A stretch of DNA of 46,545 nucleotides from Candidatus Gastranaerophilales bacterium. Its GTDB lineage: Bacteria; Cyanobacteriota; Vampirovibrionia; Gastranaerophilales; Gastranaerophilaceae. Location: NCBI GenBank assembly GCA_944323475.1, contig CALUSQ010000016.1, forward strand, positions 1 through 46,545. Direction: 5' to 3'. The notes beneath the pieces are model-generated. The model was not told the DNA's origin. It did not search any database and saw only the letters and a program-made list of their open reading frames with translations. Of this stretch, positions 36,488 through 44,977 are shown in pieces; the first letter of the stretch is position 1, and each line of letters opens with the position of its first letter. The position numbers were made by a program, and so were the translations under genes.

Positions 36488-37186
36488 TTACCATTGAATT
36501 ATAACAGCACCTGAGTGTCCGCTTTCGGCTTTTGCACTTGTATCTTTGATATACTTATTAAAAGCACCGCCTGCACCATACTTTGCAGATTTAGGTATAT
36601 CATAAAGCTGATGATATTTTTCGGGGATATGATATTCAACTATTTTTGGTGGTGCCCCAAGAGGTGTCATTCTTGTGGATTTTGAACCGCCTTTAGCAAT
36701 AATATTTATCTCAGAAATTGTCGTATCTTCACCATCTTTTGCATCCACAAACTTTGTATTGTTTGTTTCATCATTAACAATATGAGTTCCCTTACCGCCT
36801 TTACCAATATTAATTACAATTACCGGATTAGTTATTTTTTTATGTTTAGAAATTATCTGACCTGAATTTCCGCTTTCATAGGGTGTTGCACCACCGCCAC
36901 CACCTATTGCAAAAACAAAAAAGCCTGCATTAATTTTTGGTCTTGAAAAAATGCAGCTATTGCTGATTGTTTTTCGAAGAAGTGTCTCTTCTCCTTTGTT
37001 AATTTTATACAACCTTGCAACGTGTCTGCCTTGGTTGTCCAAAGTACAAACAAATCTGCCTCTGGTATATTTATGAGCCAATGAAATATAAAAATTCAGA
37101 AATACAGGTTTAAAAACCACAGAAAACAGCAGAAAAGCAATTATTAAAATACCCAAAATAATAAGACTTTTTCGAAACAAAGACAT
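36488..37186 (-). CDS. Membrane-anchored glycine-rich domain protein, unknown function
   Basis: The 232-residue protein has a hydrophobic N-terminal segment (about 7-30; SLIILGILIIAFLLFSVVF), probably an uncleaved anchor, and an extracytoplasmic part of about 195 residues. That part has the signature of glycine-rich beta domains known from tail-fibre-type proteins: FAIGGGGGATP, a VINIGKGGKGT strand, IIAKGGSKS, KYGAGGAF and the closing GHSGAVIIQW. Such domains form trimeric or stacked beta structures. The N-terminal half before it (FVCTLDNQGRHVARLYKINK) is not recognised. It might be confused with a pseudopilin because of the N-terminal helix, but no prepilin peptidase site is seen. Its role at the envelope is open. 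Confidence 0.7.
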   Translation of the reverse strand: MSLFRKSLIILGILIIAFLLFSVVFKPVFLNFYISLAHKYTRGRFVCTLDNQGRHVARLYKINKGEETLLRKTISNSCIFSRPKINAGFFVFAIGGGGGATPYESGNSGQIISKHKKITNPVIVINIGKGGKGTHIVNDETNNTKFVDAKDGEDTTISEINIIAKGGSKSTRMTPLGAPPKIVEYHIPEKYHQLYDIPKSAKYGAGGAFNKYIKDTSAKAESGHSGAVIIQW

Positions 37187-37272
37187 AAAGCTACCTGCAT
37201 TTTGTAATACCCCATACTAATATTTTGCCAGTCAAAATGCAACTAATATATAAGAGTATTTTCAAAGTAATA

Positions 37273-37281
37273 TGGTATAAT
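37273..37281 (+). promoter_or_regulatory. Extended -10 promoter for the parvulin operon
   Basis: TGGTATAAT contains a perfect TATAAT at 37276-37281 with the TGn extension, 33 bases before the parvulin ATG. GGGAATTA provides the ribosome-binding site. No clear -35 is seen. Confidence 0.55.
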
Positions 37282-37313
37282 TAATTTCGTATAAATAAAA
37301 AAAGGGAATTAAT

Positions 37314-37592
37314 ATGACAGAAGTTAGAGCAAGCCATCTTCTTGTTAAAACTGAAGAAGAAGCTAAAAATCTTAGAGAAGAAATTTTAAACGGAAAAAAA
37401 TTTGAAGACGTCGCAGCAGAAGTTTCTCTCTGCCCATCAGGTGCAAATGGCGGAGACCTTGGTTTTTTCGGCAAAGGCGTAATGGTAAAAGAATTTGAAG
37501 ATGCAGCATTTTCAATGAATGTAGGTGATTTGTCAGAACCCATAAAAACTCAATTCGGCTGGCATTTGCTATATCTTACAGACAAAAAATAA
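37314..37592 (+). CDS. Parvulin-type peptidyl-prolyl cis-trans isomerase
   Basis: The 92-residue protein is a stand-alone PpiC/parvulin domain. It starts with VRASHLLVKTEEEA (the first active-site His is in ASHLL). FEDVAAEVSLCPSGANGGDLG and GFFGKGVMVKEFEDAAF follow, and it ends QFGWHLLYLTDK, all classic. It catalyses Xaa-Pro isomerisation. There is no signal peptide, so this one acts in the cytosol. It leads a run with aminopeptidase P (7 bases downstream) and a SpoU methyltransferase. Confidence 0.93.
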   Translation: MTEVRASHLLVKTEEEAKNLREEILNGKKFEDVAAEVSLCPSGANGGDLGFFGKGVMVKEFEDAAFSMNVGDLSEPIKTQFGWHLLYLTDKK

Positions 37593-37599
37593 TTAAAAA

Positions 37600-39234
37600 A
37601 TGTTAGAAGAATTAAGAGAAACTTTAAAAAGCAATAACCTTGACTACCTTCTTATCAACACAACTGATGAGTTTTTAGTTGAATACAATGAGCTTTGCAA
37701 TTGTGCAAGGTATTTTGTGACAGGATTTTCCGGATCAACAGGAGATGTTTTGTTATCAAAAAATGAAATGTGGCAGTTTGTTGATGGAAGATACCATGAA
37801 CAAGCTGATGCAGAAGTTAATCATAACACAACAAAAGTTGTAAAACTTCAACTTGGACAAACATTTTCCAATGAGCTTGTTGAAAGAATAAAACCCAATA
37901 GTGTAATAGGAATTGTTTCAAAAAAAGTTTCTCTTAATTTTTATAAGAATTTAAAATCAAAATTAGATAAAAAACATTGCAAAATTAAAACTCTTGATTT
38001 TGAACCTGTTGCACAAATTGTAGAGCTTAAAACTTCTGATAATAATGAAACCGTAAAACAAATAGCTTTGTCTATCAGTGGTCAAAGTGCAGATGAGAAA
38101 TTTTTGAAAATTATCAAGAAACTAAAAAAAGAAGAAACCCTTCTTGATACGAACCTTGAAAATATTGCATATCTGACAAACTGTCGTCAGTACAAAACAC
38201 CTTTTTCATCCGTATTTAAAGCAAAATTGGTCCTAAATAAAAAAGGTGCAATAATTTTTAGCGATGAAATATTTGAAACAGAGATTGGTAAATATTATAA
38301 AATACAACCTTTAAAAAACTTTGATAAAGAAATTAAAAAACTGAAAAATATTATTTATACCCCTTCAACAATAAACTTTTACGACTATTCTTTAATAAAA
38401 AGAAAATCTGTTGAATCGGATTTTGACTATATTAAAGAGATGAAAGCAATTAAAAACAATGCGGAAATAGAACACTTCAAAAAGAATTTTGCAAGAACAG
38501 ACAAAGTAGTAAACAAAGTATTTGAACTTGTACAAAATCAAGATAATTTAAGCGAAAAAGCACTTGCTGATGAAGTTTTTAAAGAATATAAAAAACAAGG
38601 TGCAAAACAACTCAGCTTCAGTACAATACTAGCTGCAGGTACAAATTCTTCTATTATTCACTATTCACATCCATCAGACAATAAAAAAATTACTGATGGA
38701 GATTTTGTATTGTTGGATTGCGGTGGACACTTTGAAGGCGGATACTCTACAGACATTACAAGAACTTTTGTAAAAGGCATCCCTTCTGAAATACAGAAAA
38801 AAGTCTATACAACAGTTTTAAAAATGTTTTTAAATGCATATCACTATAAAGTAACCAATAAAACAACAGGTTTCACTCTTGATGCCGTAGCCAGAAAAAT
38901 TCACAAACAATCAGGATTAAAAGATTTTAATTTTAACCATGGATTGGGTCACGGCGTAGGCATAAATGTTCATGAAAATCCACCAACCATTTCTTGTGGA
39001 ATAATGGGTAAAAGAGTTCTGAAAGAAAATATGGTATTTACTATTGAACCCGGATTATACAAACCAGGATTTGGCGGAGTAAGACTCGAAAACACAGTTT
39101 ATCTCACAAAAATAAAAGGTGAACTTAAACTCCAATCCTTCTCGCATGTACCATTTCAAGAAAATGCTATAGAATATTCTCTTTTGAACAAACAAGAATT
39201 AAAATGGCTAAAAGATTGGCAGGCAGGCAAATAA
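37600..39234 (+). CDS. Xaa-Pro aminopeptidase (M24B, aminopeptidase P family)
   Basis: This peptidase removes an N-terminal residue from peptides with proline in position 2. The 544-residue protein has two creatinase N-domains (about 1-120 and 140-280) and the pita-bread catalytic domain (about 285-500). Metal ligands are visible: the two Asp of LLDCGG and STDITRTF, His in HGLGHGVGINVHE, and Glu in FTIEPGLY and VRLENTVY. The tandem N-domain arrangement and length match the longer, human XPNPEP1-like group. It is cytosolic. Its stop overlaps the next ATG by one base (TAATG), so translation is coupled. Pairing with a proline isomerase upstream is tidy, but may be chance. Confidence 0.93.
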   Translation: MLEELRETLKSNNLDYLLINTTDEFLVEYNELCNCARYFVTGFSGSTGDVLLSKNEMWQFVDGRYHEQADAEVNHNTTKVVKLQLGQTFSNELVERIKPNSVIGIVSKKVSLNFYKNLKSKLDKKHCKIKTLDFEPVAQIVELKTSDNNETVKQIALSISGQSADEKFLKIIKKLKKEETLLDTNLENIAYLTNCRQYKTPFSSVFKAKLVLNKKGAIIFSDEIFETEIGKYYKIQPLKNFDKEIKKLKNIIYTPSTINFYDYSLIKRKSVESDFDYIKEMKAIKNNAEIEHFKKNFARTDKVVNKVFELVQNQDNLSEKALADEVFKEYKKQGAKQLSFSTILAAGTNSSIIHYSHPSDNKKITDGDFVLLDCGGHFEGGYSTDITRTFVKGIPSEIQKKVYTTVLKMFLNAYHYKVTNKTTGFTLDAVARKIHKQSGLKDFNFNHGLGHGVGINVHENPPTISCGIMGKRVLKENMVFTIEPGLYKPGFGGVRLENTVYLTKIKGELKLQSFSHVPFQENAIEYSLLNKQELKWLKDWQAGK

Positions 39235-39986
39235 TGCAAGAAATAACAAGTGTTTCAAACAGCAAAATAAAAGAAACAGCGAAACTTCATCAGAAAAAGT
39301 ACAGAAACGAAACAGGTCTTTTTTTGATAGAAGGTTACAAGCCTATTTTTGAGGCCTATCAAGAAAAGGCTCAAATTGATACTGTTTTTGTAACAGCTGA
39401 TAACATCAAAAAATTTGAATTTTTGAAAGATAAAATTATTGTTGTCACAGATGCTGTAATTGAAAAAATATCAACTACAGAAAGTGCACCTGAAGCAGTT
39501 GCTATAGCAAGACAAATTAAAACAAATTTAGATGAAATAAAGTCAAAAAACAGAATTGCTTTAATTGAAAATATCAAAGATGCAGGTAATCTAGGAACAC
39601 TAATCCGTTCTGCTGCAGCTTTTTCAATAGATGCAATGCTTTTGTGCGGAGATACAATAGATTTGTACAACCCCAAAGTTGTTCGTTCAACCGTTGGCGG
39701 ACTTTTTAAGTTGCCGATTGTCAAAACAACATTGCAAAAAGCAAAGGAAATTTTCCCAAATCACAATTTTATCGCTACTGTATTAAACCACAATGATATA
39801 GTTAAGCCTGAAAAAATTGATTATTCAAAGCCTTTTGTAATTATGCTCGGTTCAGAAGCAGAAGGGCTGTCAAAATCCGCCATAGAAAATGCAAATATAA
39901 AAACAACTATTCCAATCTCAAAAGCTACGGAATCATTGAATCTCAGCGTTGCAGGTTCAATTATGTTTTATATAACTTCAAAATAA
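39234..39986 (+). CDS. SpoU/TrmH-family RNA 2'-O-methyltransferase
   Basis: The 250-residue protein is a SPOUT-type SAM-dependent methyltransferase of rRNA or tRNA riboses. It has an N-terminal substrate-binding domain (about 1-95; FLIEGYKPIFEAYQE) and the catalytic knot with motif 1 ENIKDAGNLGTLIRSAAAF, motif 2 FVIMLGSEAEGLS and motif 3 IPISKATESLNLSVAGSIM. The start is placed at ATG 39234 rather than 39204, because it gives the usual N-terminus (ITSVSNSKIKE) and is coupled to the previous stop. Its target base cannot be told; it is RlmB/TsnR-like. Confidence 0.9.
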   Translation: MQEITSVSNSKIKETAKLHQKKYRNETGLFLIEGYKPIFEAYQEKAQIDTVFVTADNIKKFEFLKDKIIVVTDAVIEKISTTESAPEAVAIARQIKTNLDEIKSKNRIALIENIKDAGNLGTLIRSAAAFSIDAMLLCGDTIDLYNPKVVRSTVGGLFKLPIVKTTLQKAKEIFPNHNFIATVLNHNDIVKPEKIDYSKPFVIMLGSEAEGLSKSAIENANIKTTIPISKATESLNLSVAGSIMFYITSK

Positions 39987-39996
39987 TTTTTGAATT

Positions 39997-40014
39997 TATT
40001 AACAAAGGTTAATA
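39997..40014. promoter_or_regulatory. Perfect 7-4-7 dyad upstream of secD
   Basis: TATTAAC and GTTAATA flank AAAG, a perfect inverted repeat 11 bases after the methyltransferase stop. No T-run follows, so a terminator is unlikely. It lies 47 bases before the extended -10 of secD and may be an operator. Confidence 0.25.
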
Positions 40015-40061
40015 TCCAATAGGGCTATTTAGTCATTTTTTATACTTTTATACTGTTTTTT

Positions 40062-40070
40062 TGCTACAAT
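40062..40070 (+). promoter_or_regulatory. Extended -10 promoter for secD-secF
   Basis: TGCTACAAT (TACAAT at 40065-40070 with a TGn extension) lies about 70 bases before the secD ATG. The -35 region is poor. GAGAGGA is the ribosome-binding site. Confidence 0.45.
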
Positions 40071-40138
40071 AATGCTGTAAAATTGAAAATTTTATTTTCA
40101 TGCAAACTAATATCTAAGGGGTATAAGAGAGGATAAAA

Positions 40139-41446
40139 ATGAAAAACAAGAAATTAATGTTTTGGGCGATTATTTTGCTAGTAATAATAGCAGCCATCGT
40201 AATCGTGAAAAAACCTACAAAACTTGGTCTTGACCTTGTAGGTGGTTCAAGAATCGTACTAGAAGCACAAACTACTGACACAATTGCAAAAATCACACCT
40301 GATATGATGAGCAGTTTGCAATTTGCAATTGAAAACAGAGTAAATGCTTTAGGTGTAGCAGAAACTGTTGTTCAACAAACAGGTGAAAAACGTTTGTTGG
40401 TAGAAATCCCGAATATTTCTGATCCAGCCAAAGCAAAAGAATTTTTGGGTGAAACAGCAGAATTGGAATTCAAAAAACCATTAGACGGAAAATACGGAGC
40501 AACAGGTTGGGCACCAACAGGTTTGACAGGTAAAGACGTAAAAAAAGCATTGATTTCTACAAACCCTGGCGGACAGTGGGTTGTTTCATTAGAATTTAAT
40601 GACAAAGGAACTAAAAAATTTGGTGAATTGACTACAAAAATGGTCGGTCAATCAATGGCTATTTTCTTTAACGGAGAAATGCAATCTGCACCAACAATCC
40701 AAGAACCTATTCTTGGAGGACATGCTCAAATCTCTGGAGGAGATTCCGGTTTTGCATATGAAGAAGCTAAAAAAATGGTTGACTTGTTAAACGCAGGTGC
40801 TCTCCCTGTTCCTGCAAAAATTATTGAAGAAAGTCTTGTTGGACCGACTCTCGGAGCCGATAGTATAGCCAAAAGCAAAACAGCAGGTATAATTGGTATA
40901 GGTCTTGTTATGTTATTTATGCTTTTATACTACCGTTTGCCAGGTTTCATCGCAGATATAGCATTGATAATATATTCTATACTTGTATTTGCTGTATTTA
41001 AAATTGTACCTGTAACTTTGACTCTTGCTGGTATCGCCGGTTTCATTTTGAGTATCGGTATGGCAGTTGATGCAAATATTCTTATCTTTGAAAGAACGAA
41101 AGAAGAATTAAAAGCAGGCAGAACGCTATTCACAGCAATCAATGCAGGTTTTGATAGAGCATTTACATCAATCTTTGATTCAAACATGACCACAATTATT
41201 ACTTGTGTAATCTTGTATTTCTTAGGTACAAGTATTATCAAAGGTTTTGCACTGACATTGATTATCGGTGTTGTAATAAGTATGTTTACAGCAATCACTG
41301 TTACAAAGAACTTTATGCACTTATTGTTTGGTGCAGGACAGCTAAAACATCCTGGCTGGTTTGGTATTAAACAATCCGAAATCGGTAAAGCCTATGAAGC
41401 AACAGAAACTAAAAAAGAAAAAGCTAAATTTGGTATTCTTGACTAA
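40139..41446 (+). CDS. secD: Protein translocase subunit SecD
   Basis: SecD and SecF use the proton gradient to pull preproteins out of the SecYEG channel. The 435-residue protein has a first helix (about 5-22), the GLDLVGGSRIVLEA motif and the periplasmic P1 domain (about 30-240; VNALGVAETVVQQ). The five C-terminal helices (about 250-410) include GMAVDANILIFERTKEELK, the SecD/RND signature with its key Asp. It is shorter than E. coli SecD (615 residues), like the compact forms of several phyla. secF follows after 37 bases. Confidence 0.95.
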   Translation: MKNKKLMFWAIILLVIIAAIVIVKKPTKLGLDLVGGSRIVLEAQTTDTIAKITPDMMSSLQFAIENRVNALGVAETVVQQTGEKRLLVEIPNISDPAKAKEFLGETAELEFKKPLDGKYGATGWAPTGLTGKDVKKALISTNPGGQWVVSLEFNDKGTKKFGELTTKMVGQSMAIFFNGEMQSAPTIQEPILGGHAQISGGDSGFAYEEAKKMVDLLNAGALPVPAKIIEESLVGPTLGADSIAKSKTAGIIGIGLVMLFMLLYYRLPGFIADIALIIYSILVFAVFKIVPVTLTLAGIAGFILSIGMAVDANILIFERTKEELKAGRTLFTAINAGFDRAFTSIFDSNMTTIITCVILYFLGTSIIKGFALTLIIGVVISMFTAITVTKNFMHLLFGAGQLKHPGWFGIKQSEIGKAYEATETKKEKAKFGILD

Positions 41447-41483
41447 GAACTCAAAATAATAAAACATTAAGGAGATTAAAATA

Positions 41484-42479
41484 ATGAGTGAAACAGTTTT
41501 ACATCAACACAAATGGATTGATGTCGTTAAATATAGATGGGTCTGGTTTGGTCTATCATTGCTATTGATTATACCTGGAGTTGTTGCAATGATCTACTCA
41601 ATGGTAACATATCCTACACACTTTCCTGTCAAAGTAGGTATTGATTTCACAGGCGGTACAATTACACAATATTCCGTTAACAAAGACGTATCTAACAGCG
41701 AAGTAGAAGTGCTAAGAACAAAACTGATAAAAGCAGGCATTGAAAACCCTGTAATCCAGATTTTAAAAACCAATAATACAATTTCAAAAGCAGAAAAACT
41801 TAATACAGGAACTATTATTTCTGTAAAAACTGCTTTCAAAAGCAATGATAAAACATCTGAACAAAAAATTTCTGATGTAATAAAATCAGATTATCAAGAT
41901 GCTCAGTTGGTACAAGTCAGTTCTATAGGTCCTTCTTTGGGTAAAGAATTATTCACAAATTCTCTTTACGCTTTGGCTTTGGCATTTTTGGGAATTGTTG
42001 TTTATCTGTCATTCAGATTCCAACTGGATTATGCTGTTATTGCATTGATATCACTAGCACATGATGCATTGTTTGTACTTGGATTTTTCTCAATTCTAGG
42101 TATATTTTTTGATGTTCACATTGACGCATTATTCATTACAGCCGTGTTGACAGTTATTGGTTTTTCTAACCACGATACAATTGTTGTATTTGACAGAATC
42201 AGAGAAAATTGCAGATTTTTAGCTAAAAAAGCAAACTTTGGAGAAATCATAAACGCAAGTGTTAACCAAACTCTCGCAAGAAGTATCAACACTTCATTGA
42301 CAACACTCATCACTCTTGGCGCTTTATATATCTTTGGCGGGGAAACTACTAAAGAATTTGTATTGGCCATGATTGTCGGTATTGCAATCGGTACTTACTC
42401 AAGTATTTTCTTTGCATCAACATTACTTGATTGGTGGAGAGAAAGACAAGAAAACAAAACAAAAAGGGCTGTTGCATAA
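41484..42479 (+). CDS. secF: Protein translocase subunit SecF
   Basis: The 331-residue partner of SecD has a first helix (about 18-38), a KVGIDFTGGTITQYSV motif and a small periplasmic domain (about 55-150). The RND-type helices (about 155-315) contain TVIGFSNHDTIVVFDRIREN, where the usual pattern is Y-S-[IL]-N-D-T-V-V-[IV]-[FY]-D-R. The Asn-His-Asp of SNHDT is a slight variant of the usual SxND. TAAGGAG lies 8 bases before the ATG. The stop is directly followed by the ATG of the HTH/zinc-ribbon gene. Confidence 0.95.
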   Translation: MSETVLHQHKWIDVVKYRWVWFGLSLLLIIPGVVAMIYSMVTYPTHFPVKVGIDFTGGTITQYSVNKDVSNSEVEVLRTKLIKAGIENPVIQILKTNNTISKAEKLNTGTIISVKTAFKSNDKTSEQKISDVIKSDYQDAQLVQVSSIGPSLGKELFTNSLYALALAFLGIVVYLSFRFQLDYAVIALISLAHDALFVLGFFSILGIFFDVHIDALFITAVLTVIGFSNHDTIVVFDRIRENCRFLAKKANFGEIINASVNQTLARSINTSLTTLITLGALYIFGGETTKEFVLAMIVGIAIGTYSSIFFASTLLDWWRERQENKTKRAVA

Positions 42480-42914
42480 ATGACAGAAAAAAATATCTCT
42501 GAAGAAAAATCTCTTGCACAATTCATATCAGAACTAAGAGAAAAAACAGGTCTTTCACAAACAGGGCTGGCTAAAAAGTCAGCTCTGCCTTTAAAGACTA
42601 TTGAAGAAATAGAAAGCGGCCAAGAACTTTTCTTGGCATCAACTATACGCCAAAAATTGGCAAACGCATTAAAGCTCAAACCTGCTGAAATTAAAAAATA
42701 TGAAAAACATCCAAATCTATCACTTATGCCGGATACAGAAGCAACTATTTTCATAAAAAATCAAATACTGTCAAATGATGTGGAAGACTTAGAATGTCCT
42801 GTATGTGGATCTAAATTAATCACACGAGTAGCAAAAATGTACGACTTAGAGGACAATTTGGTCCTTGTTCCAAAGGCAAGATGTACAAAATGCCCGTTTC
42901 AAATTAAAGGATAA
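42480..42914 (+). CDS. HTH (XRE-type) plus zinc-ribbon protein coupled to secF
   Basis: The 144-residue protein has an XRE/Cro helix-turn-helix (about 13-70; FISELREKTGLSQTGLAKKS and ALPLKTIEEIESGQ) and a C-terminal zinc ribbon with CPVCGSKL and CTKCPF, giving two CxxC pairs about 30 residues apart. It would bind DNA as a small regulator, or act as an adaptor with a structural zinc. The ATG abuts the secF stop with no gap, which suggests it is made with SecDF. I do not recognise a named family. It converges on wecB with one base between stops. Regulation of export genes by it is only a guess from position. Confidence 0.8.
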   Translation: MTEKNISEEKSLAQFISELREKTGLSQTGLAKKSALPLKTIEEIESGQELFLASTIRQKLANALKLKPAEIKKYEKHPNLSLMPDTEATIFIKNQILSNDVEDLECPVCGSKLITRVAKMYDLEDNLVLVPKARCTKCPFQIKG

Positions 42915-42915
42915 A

Positions 42916-44028
42916 CTAACCTAATTCTTTTGCTATTATTTCTACAATTCTCTGACTTGCAAGTCCATCTCCATATGGATTTATTGACTCTGACATTTTT
43001 TTGTACTCATCTTTATTATCCAAAAGGTTTTGAACTTCTTTAACAATTTTTTTAGTATCAGTACCGACTAATTTTACAGTACCATATTCAACAGCTTCTG
43101 GTCGTTCTGTTGTTGAACGCAGTACAAGCACAGGTTTGCCTAGAGAAGGTGCTTCTTCCTGAACTCCGCCGGAATCAGTCATAATAATATGAGACTCTTT
43201 CATCAATGTAGAAAACGGAGCATATTCCATAGGTTCAATCAAATGAACTCTTTCTACACCATCCAAAAGCTCGTGAACAGGTTTTTGAACATTTGGATTA
43301 AGATGTACAGGATAAACAACTTGAATATCCTTATTATTTTCTACAAGCTCTAAAACTGCTTTGCAAATATTTTTAATAGGTTCACCAAAATTTTCTCTTC
43401 TGTGAGAGGTTAAAAGAATTGTTTTCAAATTCGGATTTAAACCTATGTAACTTAAATCAGCCTTGTTATTTGTAACTGTATGCAAAAGTGCATCAATTAC
43501 AGTATTACCTGTTTTGTAAATATGCTCTTTTGGTATGGCTGATTTAACAAGGTTTTCAACACTTGTATCTGTCGGAGCAAAATGATATGTACAAACAGCG
43601 TCTGCAAAAACTCTGTTAATTTCTTCTGGAAAAGGATAATATTTGTCAAAAGTTCTTAAACCTGCCTCAACGTGTCCGACCGGGACTTTTGCATAAAAAG
43701 CTGATAACGCAGCTGCCATAGATGTAGTTGTATCGCCATGTACAAGTACAATATCGGGTTTACTTTTTTCTATAACATCCTTCATTAAAACAAGTACTTC
43801 TGCCGTAATTGTCCACAAATCTTGATTAGGTTTCATTATATTAAGGTCAAAGTCAGGTTTTATTTCAAACAAACTCAATACTTGATCAAGCATCTGTCTG
43901 TGCTGAGCAGTAACACACACCATACTCTCAAATTTATCAGAAAATTTTTCAAACTCTTTTACAAGTGGAGCCATTTTTATAGCTTCAGGTCTTGTTCCAA
44001 AAACGGTTAATACTCTGATTTTTGACAT
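42916..44028 (-). CDS. wecB: UDP-N-acetylglucosamine 2-epimerase (non-hydrolysing)
   Basis: WecB interconverts UDP-GlcNAc and UDP-ManNAc for surface polysaccharides. The 370-residue protein shows the family start TVFGTRPEAIKMAPLVKEF, HVEAGLRTFDKYYPFPEE, LLTSHRRENFGEP and TDSGGVQEEAPSLGKPVLVL, then TTERPEAVEYG. All belong to the GT-B-like epimerase fold. Its ribosome-binding site GAGGA (plus-strand 44038-44042) lies within the 3' arm of a long inverted repeat, so translation may be controlled. surE lies upstream on the same strand. No ManNAc dehydrogenase is nearby. Confidence 0.95.
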   Translation of the reverse strand: MSKIRVLTVFGTRPEAIKMAPLVKEFEKFSDKFESMVCVTAQHRQMLDQVLSLFEIKPDFDLNIMKPNQDLWTITAEVLVLMKDVIEKSKPDIVLVHGDTTTSMAAALSAFYAKVPVGHVEAGLRTFDKYYPFPEEINRVFADAVCTYHFAPTDTSVENLVKSAIPKEHIYKTGNTVIDALLHTVTNNKADLSYIGLNPNLKTILLTSHRRENFGEPIKNICKAVLELVENNKDIQVVYPVHLNPNVQKPVHELLDGVERVHLIEPMEYAPFSTLMKESHIIMTDSGGVQEEAPSLGKPVLVLRSTTERPEAVEYGTVKLVGTDTKKIVKEVQNLLDNKDEYKKMSESINPYGDGLASQRIVEIIAKELG

Positions 44029-44031
44029 AAA

Positions 44032-44080
44032 ATAATATCCTCAGCTGAAACATTGTTAAATTTTTAGCTAAGGATATTAT
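44032..44080 (-). promoter_or_regulatory. 15-bp inverted repeat that buries the wecB ribosome-binding site
   Basis: Arms 44066-44080 and 44032-44046 match at 14 of 15 positions, and the mismatch is a G-U pair in minus-strand RNA, around a 19-base loop. The 3' arm contains GAGGA, 9 bases before the wecB ATG. After the stem comes TTTTATG, so the element could also act as a weak terminator or attenuator for surE transcripts. Confidence 0.55.
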
Positions 44081-44109
44081 ATGTCAAATATAAAAATTGT
44101 AATATCTTT

Positions 44110-44913
44110 TTATTCTTGAGTTCCAAACCAATCACAAGATTGCTCACTGCAAAAAGCTTTTTCCAAATCTTTCATAATGCTCTTATGTGTCATTTCAAAT
44201 GTAATTGGTGTAATAGAAACTTTATTCATTCTAACAGCATTGATATCTGTATCATCATTTTCGTCATATTCTATCAATTCACCGGCTAACCAGTAGTAGG
44301 TTTTGCCTCTTGGATCAAGACGTTTATCATATTTGCTTGTAAACATTCTTGTACCAAGTTTTGTAATTGCGATACCTGCAATATCTTCTTCTTCCAAAGA
44401 TGGAAAATTAATATTTAAAATTGATTTTTGAGGAAAATTTATTTCTTTAATTTTATTAACAAATTTTGCCATAAAATTAGCTGCAAAAGAGAAATTTTCC
44501 ACTTCATAATGAAGTCCAGCCAAAGATGTAGCAATAGCCGGGTAGCCAAGCATAGCACCTTCTAATGCACAACTGACAGTACCTGAGTACAAAATATCAG
44601 CACCAAGGTTTGGACCATGATTTATACCTGAAATAACCAAATCGGGCATTTCATGAGGTTCTAAAATAGCGCTCAATCCAATTTTTACACAGTCACCAGG
44701 AGTACCTGTTGTTACCCAGTTTCTTTTAGCACCAAATTTTGGGTCAAGTTCTTCAACCCTCAAAGGTGTATGAAGTGTGAGAGAATGACCGGCAGCACTT
44801 CTTTCTCTATCCGGAGCGATAACATAAACATCATGTTCACAACTCAAAGCCTCTGTCAAAGCTCTGATACCATTTGCCATAAGACCATCGTCATTAGAAA
44901 TAAGAATATTCAT
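44110..44913 (-). CDS. surE: 5'/3'-nucleotidase SurE
   Basis: SurE removes phosphate from nucleoside monophosphates and acts in stationary-phase survival. The 267-residue protein starts NILISNDDGLMANGI (metal ligands D8 and D9) and has the conserved PDRERSAAGHSLT, TGTPGDCVKIGL and VISGINHGPNLGADILYSGT. ATG 44913 is chosen over GTG 44916 because TAGGAG sits 6 bases upstream. It lies 64 bases after the pyrG stop and 81 before wecB on the same strand. All metal-site motifs are intact. Confidence 0.95.
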   Translation of the reverse strand: MNILISNDDGLMANGIRALTEALSCEHDVYVIAPDRERSAAGHSLTLHTPLRVEELDPKFGAKRNWVTTGTPGDCVKIGLSAILEPHEMPDLVISGINHGPNLGADILYSGTVSCALEGAMLGYPAIATSLAGLHYEVENFSFAANFMAKFVNKIKEINFPQKSILNINFPSLEEEDIAGIAITKLGTRMFTSKYDKRLDPRGKTYYWLAGELIEYDENDDTDINAVRMNKVSITPITFEMTHKSIMKDLEKAFCSEQSCDWFGTQE

Positions 44914-44977
44914 CACACACTCCTATATTATGTATTACTACATGATTTATACCCTTTTTTACAAGATATAAACGATT

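Noticed and set aside
36488..37186. Type IV pseudopilin
   Set aside because: The N-terminal helix lacks the G-F/E prepilin cleavage pattern, and the rest fits a glycine-rich beta domain.
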